Shown here: positions 55,855-64,000 of the stretch, piece by piece
How positions within the stretch are numbered: the first letter of the stretch is position 1
Layout: each line of letters opens with the position of its first letter
Assembly (NCBI GenBank): GCA_930367215.1
Contig: OV884059.1
Span: 63,149,393 to 63,213,392 of the forward strand
Origin: Pollenia angustigena
Lineage: Eukaryota; Arthropoda; Insecta; Diptera; Polleniidae
Length of the DNA stretch: 64,000 bases
Direction: 5' to 3'
Position numbers and translations under genes: made by a program
The notes under the pieces: model-generated
Seen by the model: the letters and a program-made list of their open reading frames with translations, nothing else
Database searches by the model: none
What the model was told of the DNA's origin: nothing

Positions 55855-56172
55855 GTACAATTTTAAGAAGGCCTGCAAAGATTTTAAGATTTCAAATGAT
55901 AAAAAAGTAATAAAAGATAGGTTATTTACGAGGTTAGAGCTAGGCTTCCTAGCAATTTGGAAATTTTACAAAACGTCACACTTTTTAGCGTTGACAACAT
56001 ATTAAGCAATCGTAATAAAAATGATGTATTTGTTTTCAGTAAACATTTTTTCAAAGATGTAGACACTGTTTCAAAAACAGCTGACAGAAAATGCTTTTAT
56101 AACGAGCGTTGTGTAACCTGCCATTTTTCATGGGCTTTAGTTTTCAAACACACGACACTCGTCTCCGATTAA
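55855..56172 (+). pseudogene. hAT transposase scrap
   Basis: Frame-shifted pieces reading CKDFKISNDKKVIKD, then MEILQNVTLFSVDNILSNRN followed by FVFSKHFF. This resembles a conserved stretch (R.P.N...L......D..LS) upstream of the dimerisation region in one hAT branch. The evidence is thin, but the surrounding TIRs and target duplication are hAT-type. Confidence 0.4.
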
Positions 56173-58261
56173 CCGCGTGTTGTACACTTCTACCTCTAGT
56201 GCTATTGCAAAAAGTATCAGAAGTATCAGAATACAAACACATGTTTTTCTATTTTGCACCTTATGTGTGCTCTTTATTCCGAAGCGTACATAGGTTAAAA
56301 TAATTGGACAATATCCTACGCCAATTGTTTTATTAAACTTTGCACGATTTTAATATAGAATTATTTAAACGATGAAATATAAGGTTTTTTATTAAAATAA
56401 AGAATGGTCGGTCATTGCAAATTTTCGGTAATTGCAACAGGTGCGATTTTTTCGAGTTACGAAAATCGAGTTAGCACTGTATTACTTTAAAACTGTTTTA
56501 TGGCTAATTCAAACTCAGCTGATGGTCATACAAGTGATTTGGATGATATTTTTATTAAAGATAATAATAATACATTTAAAAATGTTTATATACGAATGTA
56601 AATATATTTTTATACCCTTCACCACAGGTGTAAAAGGGTATATATAAGTTTGTCATAACGTTTGTAATTTCCCCAATATTGATTTTAGACCCCATAAAGT
56701 ATATATATTCTGGGTCCATATGAGAAGAGAAGTTGATTTAACGATGTCCGTCTGTCCGTCTTACGTTTGATATGTGTTTTCCGGATAATCCAGACATGAT
56801 AGCGGCTAGGTTGTTTTACATTTATGTTACATACAGTCCACCATTTCTTGCTATTGAAATTCAGCCAGATCGGTCCAAAAATGACGTAGATATGAGCAAA
56901 ATACCACGACTACCTCTAAATTTTTCCAAAAATCCCTTGTTGTTGTATTTTTTTTATTTCTGTATATCTTGAGAACGGCAAGAGCCAAAGTTTCCAAATT
57001 AGGTACACACATTTAGGTTGCCATCCTACAAAATGTGGGCGGGATTGGAGAAGTGGGCGTGGTACCTCCCGTACAAAAAAAATTAAAATAAAATAAGTGC
57101 TGCCATATGTCCTATGGATATGACTTACATATATATATCAAAATATCGGAAATTTTTAGTAGAACATATTTTATAAAAAACTCGGGAAAATCGGTGCAGA
57201 TACAAAAAAGTTATGACCAAAATTAAATTTTTTTTTAAATACCCAACTTTCGGGAACCATAGATCTCCCCGAGTCCAAGCTTTATAAATAAAGAAAATGG
57301 TAAATTCCTTCTTCAACACGTCGGTATATAAATCTGCCAAATCGGTTAAAAAATGGCAGAGTTATAACCGAAATACTGAATCCACAAAAATTACTCTTTT
57401 TTATAATTAACTTTGTTAAAATATATATTTACAAGTTTATATAAATGTTTATATATAAATATAACTTAAGTAAATGGTAAAATTATTCCTTAATACGTCG
57501 GTATATAAAACTATCAAATCGGTTAGACAATGGGTAATTTATGAGCAAAATACTCAAAAAATGGGCTAAAATTTTAGGGCTGCTATACGTCCTATGGATA
57601 TGACTTATATACCAAAATATCTGAAATTTCTTGTAGAACATATTTTATAAAAAACTCGGAAAAATCGGTTCAGATACAAAAAAGTTATGACCAAAATTAA
57701 ATTTTTTTTTTTTTAAATACCCACTTTCGGGAACCATAGATCTCCCCGAGTCCAAGCTTTATAACTAAAGTAAATGGTAAATTTCTTCTTCAACACGTCG
57801 GTATATAAATCTGCCAAATCGGTTAAAAAATGGCAGAGTTATAACCGAAATACTGAATCCACAAAAATTACTCTTTTTATACCCTTCACCACAGGTGTAA
57901 AAGGGTATATATAAGTTTGTCATAACGTTTGTAACTTCCACAATATTGATTTTAGACCCCATAAAGTATATATATTCTGGGTCCATATGAGAAGAGAAGT
58001 TGATTTAACGATGTCCGTCTGTCCGTCTTACGTTTGATATGTGTTTTCCGGATAAAAATCCCTTGTTGTTGTATTTTTTTTATTTCTGTATATCTTGAGA
58101 ACGGCAAGAGCCAAAGTTTCCAAATTAGGTACACACATTTAGGTTGCCAATACACACCATCCTACAAAATGTGGGCGGGATTGGAGAAGTGGGCGTGGTA
58201 CCTCCCGTACAAACAAAATTAAAAATTTTATAAAAATTTTATAAATTTAAGTGCTGCCATA

Positions 58262-58758
58262 AGCCTAGTACTCTGTTCAAATTTGTGAAAAATGTTGAGC
58301 AACATTTATTATTTCACACGAAAATTTTGGCATGTATCGATGTTACCTATCATGCGAGTTTGTACAATTTGTCGATTTTATTCCTGCAAAGTATGCGACA
58401 TTGTTTTGCGTATGTAAACAAACCCCACATGTATTTTACTAAAATAATTTTTTTTTAATAAAAAAGAAAGTAAATATGGATAACAAACTGTTACCGGTTG
58501 TGTTTTATTAATTTTTTATTTCTTATTAATTAATCAGTTCATCCATTTTTGCTATTGATTAAAATTCCACGTGAAATAAGTGCAGCTTACTTTATTTCGC
58601 AGTTGTAAAAAAAATGTTGCCAGAAACATTTCGGAACTTTTTCACAAAATGAACAGAGTACAACTCTATCAACATTATTTCATAGATATTCCGCACAAGT
58701 TTTTTTCATATGCGTTTTGACAGCATTTCACGTGAAATTTTGAACAGAGTACCAGGCT
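58262..58758. mobile_element. 497-bp MITE, ATA target duplication
   Basis: Ends AGCCTAGTACTCTGTTCAAA and the inverse of AGCCTGGTACTCTGTTCAAA; ATA on each side. The unoccupied sequence GTGCTGCCATATGTCC in the duplicated block near 57101 shows the original site. Confidence 0.8.
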
Positions 58759-59043
58759 ATATGTCCTATGGATATGACTTATATATATCAAAATATCGGA
58801 AATTTTTAGTAGAACATATTTTATAAAAAACTCGGGAAAATCGGTTCAGATACAAAAAAGTTATGACCAAAATTAAAAAATCGGTTAGACAATGGGTAAT
58901 ATATGAGCAAAATACTCAAAAAATGGGCTAAAAAACATCAAAATTTGTATAAAAACCTAAATTTTAGGGCTGCTATACGTCCTATGGATATGACTTATAT
59001 ATCAAAATGTCGGAAATTTGTATGAGTTATAACAGAAATACTG

Positions 59044-59275
59044 GGGTCTAATCACCGCATACGATATCGAGCAAAATTCATCGAAATTATTTATTTTGGT
59101 ATCTTGAAACTCGATATCGAATGAAATGTATTGAATTTGAAATAATAGCATTCGACATCGAGTAACTCGACATTACATTTATCGAGTTTTCATTCGATAC
59201 GCCAGTGTCTATCGTATGCAAAAAAATTCAATAGTTTATTCGATACGATAGTATCGAATGCAGTGATTAGAACCC
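59044..59275. mobile_element. 232-bp MITE, GGGTCTAATCAC ends
   Basis: Ends GGGTCTAATCACCGCAT and ATGCAGTGATTAGAACCC, with TCGATACGATAGTATCGA-type words inside. The intact neighbour reads AATACTGAATCC, which suggests a TG duplication. Confidence 0.65.
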
Positions 59276-59765
59276 TGAATTCCCGAAAATTACTCTTTTT
59301 TATACCCTTCACCGAAGGTAAAAAGGTATATACAATATTGATCCTACACCCTATAAAGTACATATATTCTGGGCCCTTATGAAAAGCGAAGTTCAAAACC
59401 GGTTGTCTCTTATTTAAAAAAAAATATTTACCAGTTTTATTTAGTTTTTGTCTAGTTGCTCTGTATTCTGCTCGCAAAATAGTGAAGGGTATATAAGATT
59501 CGGCACAGCCGAATATAGCACTCTTACTTGTTTTTTATTAAATTTTAAATTAAAATCTCTCATCAAAGCCGTCGCCTTTTTTTAAATTTTGGAGGCATGT
59601 CATATTTTGCACAGCCGAATGCAACTTGTTTTGTGTTTAATTAAATTGTAAAAATGGCTTAGTGCTTTTTAACGCTTTTTTTTGTTCGAAGTAGTGCTCT
59701 TTAGTGCTTTTTTTTAATTTTAAAGTGCTTTTTGCTCTCAAAAAGTTGGCATCACTGTGTGCATT

Positions 59766-60255
59766 AGTGAGTACCAGAGAGTAAAAAAATTGAGAGAATG
59801 CATTCATTTACAGTCGAAATAAAATGTTAGTAATATATTTTATTAGTTGTATAACACAAAGGTACAAAATTAAACATTTTTTGTGTTGATAAAAAATTTG
59901 TAGCAATTCTTTACCAATTCAATGTCGCTGATTTTAAAACTGCACTTTTTTTTTATTTGACTCTAAATCAGTGTCAAATATCTTATCAAACAATTGTAAA
60001 AAAATTAAAGATTTTTATGGAGCAATTCCATATGAAAACGATCAAAATTGGCAAATTTTTGGACGACCCCTCTCCGATTTTAAAATAAATAGTCTCAATC
60101 GATTGCCCAGCAAAAAATAATGTACCTACATATTTTTTTTTTTTTTTATAGTGACTGGTTTAGTGGTGGTGTACACCACTGTCATGTGACAAAATTGAAG
60201 AATTCTTCATAAGGGACCTCATTGAAAGTTGTTTAAAAAAAAACTACTAATGCGA
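59766..60255. other. Gap left of the terminal transposon; its outer end lies here or just beyond
   Basis: The long inverted repeat of the last element is matched from 60256 rightwards only because the window ends. Its true left boundary must lie at or before 60256. Nothing else recognised. Confidence 0.3.
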
Positions 60256-60648
60256 TCGCAACGAGTGATAGCTCGTTGGAAAGGTATTGAATCAGGCTTT
60301 AATTGAAAAATAAAATTTTCCTAATTTTTCTTAGAAATTTACCTTTAAATTTTCCCATGAAAATTAAATTTTCCGATTTTCCACAGAAGCTCCAAAATTT
60401 TTTTTTGGATTCCTCATAATTTTTGCTTTAAGAATCAGCAATAAAAAAATGGGCCCCGACTCCTTGTTTGGGCAGGAGAAGAGCATTTAAGAGACCACCT
60501 TGTTAAAAATACATTTTAAAAATTATTTTACAGTTAAAAATACATTTATGAAAAAAAAATCTTTCTTATTTTGCTGCTTACACTTAATTACAATATTTAT
60601 TAAAAATTTCAATTGTCTTGGCATCATTATAAAATTAAAGTAACTTTA

Positions 60649-61489
60649 TTATTTTTATTTGGCCAGTTTGTTTAGTAGTTATTTGTGTGTTACCATGAGC
60701 TAATAAGGCCTATATTATTTCCAATTTTAATAAAAACGCATTATTATTACTGGTTTCCCGACGTTTCGTCGATTTTTTGTCGACTTTTTCAAGGGATTGT
60801 CTAGTTTATTTAATAAAAAACATAAAATTATTACAATTATAAAAAATATGATATTAAAAACCAATTGAACTTACAACTGTAAACGTTATTAAATCATTAA
60901 ATCACAAATAATTTTACGTTAACAAAACATATAACATCAAACAAAAACCATTTAAAATCCACGAACATATTATTTAAACACATCTTATTCTAGTATCACA
61001 GTTTAATTAATAGCAGTTAAATAGCTAGCACTAATGTTGTCGGTATCTTCCTTCTTGTTCATAGTTTTGTGTATATTTTGCTGAATTCGTAAGCTTTCGA
61101 TCGTATATCTCTTTCTTTCAACGCCTTCCCTGTCTAGCTAGCTATTTAACTGCTATTAATTAAACTGTGATACTAGAATAAGATGTGTTTAAATAATATG
61201 TTCGTGGATTTTAAATGGTTTTTGTTTGATGTTATATGTTTTGTTAACGTAAAATTATTTGTGATTTAATGATTTAATAACGTTTACAGTTGTAAGTTCA
61301 ATTGGTTTTTAATATCATATTTTTTATAATTGTAATAATTTTATGTTTTTTATTAAATAAACTAGACAATCCCTTGAAAAAGTCGACAAAAAATCGACGA
61401 AACGTCGGGAAACCAGTAATAATAATGCGTTTTTATTAAAATTGGAAATAATATAGGCCTTATTAGCTCATGGTAACACACAAATAACT
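60649..61489. mobile_element. Palindromic PLE-like insertion, 12-bp target duplication
   Basis: Two 353-bp inverted arms, 60677-61029 and 61137-61489, nearly identical by eye, around a 107-base spacer, with 28 extra bases at the left. AAAGTAACTTTA stands on both sides (60637-60648 and 61490-61501). Each arm holds CTTGAAAAA-GTCGA-loop-TCGAC-GAAACGTC, a degenerate hammerhead-like hairpin of the type seen near PLE ends. No ORF. A variable, longer target duplication fits target-primed retrotransposition better than a DNA transposase. Confidence 0.65.
61382..61406 (+). ncRNA. Degenerate hammerhead-like hairpin (right arm)
   Basis: Preceded by CCCTTGAAAAA, stem GTCGA/TCGAC, then GAAACGTC. The GAAA box and a 2-bp AC/GU stem III fit, but the CTGATGA box is replaced by CTTGAAA, so activity is doubtful. 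Mirror copy on the minus strand at 60760-60784. Confidence 0.35.
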
Positions 61490-63491
61490 AAAGTAACTTT
61501 AAATTTAGCACGTCGGCAGACGAATAGTACCGCTTTACATTAATTGACATATCAGAAATATTTGGTATGAAGCAATGAAACTTTTGCGTTCCAGTTATAG
61601 TTTTGACATTATTATATCTGTTTTGAATTCGTCGCTCCATGGCATCGTGTTCTTTTTGAGTGCATAAAACTGTGTTAATGGCAATTTCCTTGCTTTGAAT
61701 CCACGAAAACAAATGTTGTACATTTAAGATCTGGTCAGTATATGGCCTTTGCAAACTTGCCTTAGTCGCCATGCGTTTTAGGGTTCCCCCTAACGCATCG
61801 CATGGGCCCTTACCGTGGGACGTCGCGAAAAAGTGCCACTCGACCTTGCAGTTTTGTTCTTCTTCAATTATGCAAAGATTGTAAAAATTTTTTTTATTCT
61901 TGTACTGAGAAGCCGCGCCGTCTGAGATAAACGTTACTTTGTCGATTGCATCGAATTTTGATCTTAAAAATTCAAACAGTTTCATTTGAAATAAATAAAC
62001 GGACACATAATTATGAGCTAAACTCTCCGCGACAACAACAAGGCTTACGGTCTGTAGTTCGTTATCTTCGTTTTTGAAATAAATGCAAAAAGGATGCACC
62101 GTGCACTGGTCGTTTGCCCAGTGATAAGCCTGAATTTCATCCTGAACGAGAAAAGTGTAATTCTCGGCAAAGTCGCTTATCACAATGAATTAATTTTGGG
62201 CTAATGTCTCCTTACTTTCCTTTAGAAATTTCGATTGCATCTCGTATATGAAATGGTGCGCCTTCAGTTCATTCAACTTGAATCCGAATTCCTCGATGAA
62301 TTCCGGAATCTGCTTTACCACGGTCTCAAGGGAACATCTGCCGCTGCTAATTATCCACTGTTTGAAATGCACCTCCTGAATTAACAGCTGTTCAAACTTT
62401 TCCGCCAAATATTGCTCTAGCTTGTCAATCTTCGGACATTTGTCGCATTTGGACAGATGACAATTTTCCGTGGGGTATGCGCACAACGACTTCGACAGGA
62501 GGTCCCTATATGTTTCAATTTCACCGTGAAATACTTTCAATTTCTTGCATGGAAAGAAAATTAATTTGATGTTTTGATGAAACATGCAAACGCAGACTGA
62601 ATGCGTTCCGTGCCTGTCTAATGCCAGCACGCATTCTTTTGGTCGTAGGATGGCAAACTTAGAAAATCCCACTTTTTCTGCTGGGTATTTCTCATTAAAC
62701 TGATGGTATGCTTCGGATAGATTACATAATAATAATCTGCGCTGCTTGTGTACTTTTTCTCCATCTTCACGTGTGATAACATAGTCACGTGTACCTGGGC
62801 AGGCGCGGCTGTTGTCATCATTGCAGTAAAAATCTTGAATCAATTTCACCGTTGCTTCGCTGAGGGTCCTTGAGCCAAATTTCTTGGTGGGAGTCGCCAA
62901 TATGCCCTTCTGTCGAACTAATTCTTTGCTTCTTCTCGCGATGTAAAAAGATGTTTGAAACTGTTCAGAAATCTTGCGTATAGACCATGACTGAGGCAGC
63001 ACAGATAAAATGAGATATTTCTCCGGAAAAGTGGTCGCTAAATTGAATTTTCTTTTCAACTGCTCAATCATTTGTTTGCCGTCATCAACGTCATCTGCTT
63101 GACTGCATTCGTTATCAGAGCCTTCATCAAATATTGTCGCGATTGCACTCATAACCTTGCCTTTTTTCTCTTTCCTGTATGTTTCACTTCGCAACTTTCT
63201 TTTTCTAATAGGCGTTTCACCTAAAGTGCTAATAGCCTCATTCAAAGGACTCAAAGACATATTGACCATCGGAATGTCTGCCTCACTATCAGATGAAACA
63301 TTTTGTTCACTTGTCATTTCACTCTCGGATTGTGGCTGCATTTGTTTCAATGCATTTGCTTGTTGAGACAAATCGATTTTACACTTGGGGCAAATGAATT
63401 CTGCTTCTTCACCGTATTGTATATTTAATTCAGGTAATAAATATTTCGCCATATTTATGGAAAATCCGTGTTTTATGACTTGTTTCTGCAC
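61488..63491 (-). pseudogene. Transposase-like protein (SDGAASQYKN family), one in-frame stop
   Basis: One frame runs from about 63491 to 61488, broken only by TAA at 62192-62190. The true start may be the ATG at 63452. A Cys pair FICPKCKIDL lies near the N-terminus, and a Lys/Arg-rich stretch (RKRKLRSETYRKEKKGK) could be a nuclear signal. A middle region has CHLSKCDKCP. Past the stop: SDFAENYTFLVQDEIQAYHW, TFISDGAASQYKNKKNFYNL and FFATSHGKGPCDALGGTLKR, then VKRYYSSADV. I know these motifs from multicopy proteins of aphids, hydra and other invertebrates. Conserved acidic residues in DFAENY, SDGAA and CDALGG suggest an RNase H-like catalytic core. The long TIRs around it support a transposase role. 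I cannot name the superfamily. Confidence 0.65.
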
Positions 63492-63522
63492 GTGTCATTT
63501 TAGGCGAAATATTTATTACCTG
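63431..63522. repeat. 20-bp inverted repeat across the transposase start
   Basis: CAGGTAATAAATATTTCGCC (63431-63450, coding for the first residues after MA) recurs inverted at 63503-63522, upstream of the open frame. The intervening 52 bases code for QKQVIKHGFSIN. Confidence 0.6.
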
Positions 63523-64000
63523 GTAATTTAAAAAATTTACAAAACATTTTATGACCTGTAGCCTCAGTCGGGTTTGGTGTGCCATTACATGCCACTGCTG
63601 CTATTATCCATGGATTTATGGCCGATCTTGTGAAGGCAGGCAGACCATATTCACTACACACTCAACTTGGGGCTCTTAAAAAAAAAATTGATTTTTTCTT
63701 CATAAATGTATTTTTAACTGTAAAATAATTTTTAAAATGTATTTTTAACAAGGTGGTCTCTTAAATGCTCTTCTCCTGCCCAAACAAGGAGTCGGGGCCC
63801 ATTTTTTTATTGCTGATTCTTAAAGCAAAAGTTATGACGAATCCAAAAAAAAAAAATTAGCCGAAAAATTTAGGAGCTTCTGTGGAAAATCGGAAAATTT
63901 AATTTTCATGGGAAAATTTAAAGGTAAATTTCTAAGAAAAATTAGGAAAATTTTATTTTTCAATTAAAGCCTGATTCAATACCTTTCCAACGAGCTATCA

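Larger units (their letters stand above)
56612..59533 (+). mobile_element. Helentron/DINE-like composite with internal duplications
   Basis: Starts TATACCCTTCACCACAGGTG and ends GTGAAGGGTATATAAGATTC, then the hairpin TTCGGCACAGCCGAA and CACTCTTACTTG. GATGTCCGTCTGTCCGTC (GTCY array) occurs near 56743 and 58009. The stretch 56612-57060 is repeated as 57878-58210, and 57110-57400 as 57585-57870 and again near 58765, so a segment was duplicated in place. MITEs 58262-58758 and 59044-59275 are inserted. Confidence 0.5.
55641..59757. mobile_element. hAT element, perfect 8-bp TSD, with nested insertions
   Basis: Ends CAGCGATGCCAACTT and AAGTTGGCATCACTG, flanked by TGTGCATT (55633-55640 and 59758-59765). 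TAGTGCTTTTT motifs are repeated at both ends. A transposase scrap at 55855-56172; a Helentron/DINE-like block (56612-59533) is inserted, which itself contains two MITEs. Confidence 0.85.
60256..64000 (-). mobile_element. DNA transposon with TIRs of more than 300 bp, right end outside window
   Basis: 60256-60570 is the inverted copy of 63680-64000, sharing TGATAGCTCGTTGGAAAGG, CCTGATTCAATACC, GGGCCCCGACTCCTTGTTTG and GTGGTCTCTTAAATGCTC, with small differences. It encloses one transposase-like gene on the minus strand (61488-63491) and a palindromic insertion. The end sequence and target duplication are not visible. Confidence 0.75.

Overview
This is a 64 kb piece of nuclear DNA from an insect, most likely a higher (calyptrate-type) fly. 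The evidence is strong AT richness, a 66-bp GT-AG intron, a Vps26 with a long low-complexity tail, and mobile elements of kinds common in Diptera. Only two fragments of ordinary host genes are visible, both on the minus strand. They are the start of an SV2-like major-facilitator transporter (19016-19358) and the large last exon of the retromer gene Vps26 (37974-39302). Nearly everything else is transposable elements, many inserted into one another. No rRNA, CRISPR array or convincing tRNA gene is visible.

Layout. 1-3.2 kb: a palindrome, a LINE tail and a decayed element protein with a cysteine-rich N-terminus. 3.8-10.8 kb: a Penelope-like retroelement (PLE) whose ~470-bp terminal repeat is tandemly reiterated on both sides of a frameshifted reverse transcriptase; each repeat carries a type I hammerhead-ribozyme-like motif on the minus strand, a LINE has landed in one repeat, and the array ends in an inverted copy. 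11.3-18.7 kb: an older PLE repeat, also with a hammerhead, split by a 6.9-kb element with 8-bp target duplications. That element carries a broken transposase-like gene and was itself hit by a 1.3-kb hAT-type element and smaller inverted-repeat elements. 19.7-31.7 kb: hAT-type elements, inverted-repeat elements and Helentron/DINE-like repeats. 31.7-32.8 kb: a decayed pogo/Tigger transposase. 36.3 kb: a remnant of a Helitron N-terminal region. 42-44.8 kb: a Tc1 element inside a long-inverted-repeat element. 44.9-48.2 kb: a hAT with a C-terminal dimerisation remnant, then three MITEs with TAA/TTA duplications. 52.6-59.8 kb: two more hAT-type elements with nested insertions. 60.2 kb to the end: a transposon with very long terminal inverted repeats. 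Its transposase-like gene has one in-frame stop, and a palindromic PLE-like insertion with a 12-bp target duplication sits exactly at its stop codon.

Points that best reward a second look: the hammerhead-bearing repeats and their natural variants; the two transposase-like families carried by TIR elements at 11.5-18.3 kb and 60-64 kb, which I cannot place in a named superfamily; the palindromic insertion at 60.65-61.49 kb; and the nesting, from which the order of insertions can be read base by base. Coordinates of element ends come from inspection by eye. Family names are from memory and were not searched.
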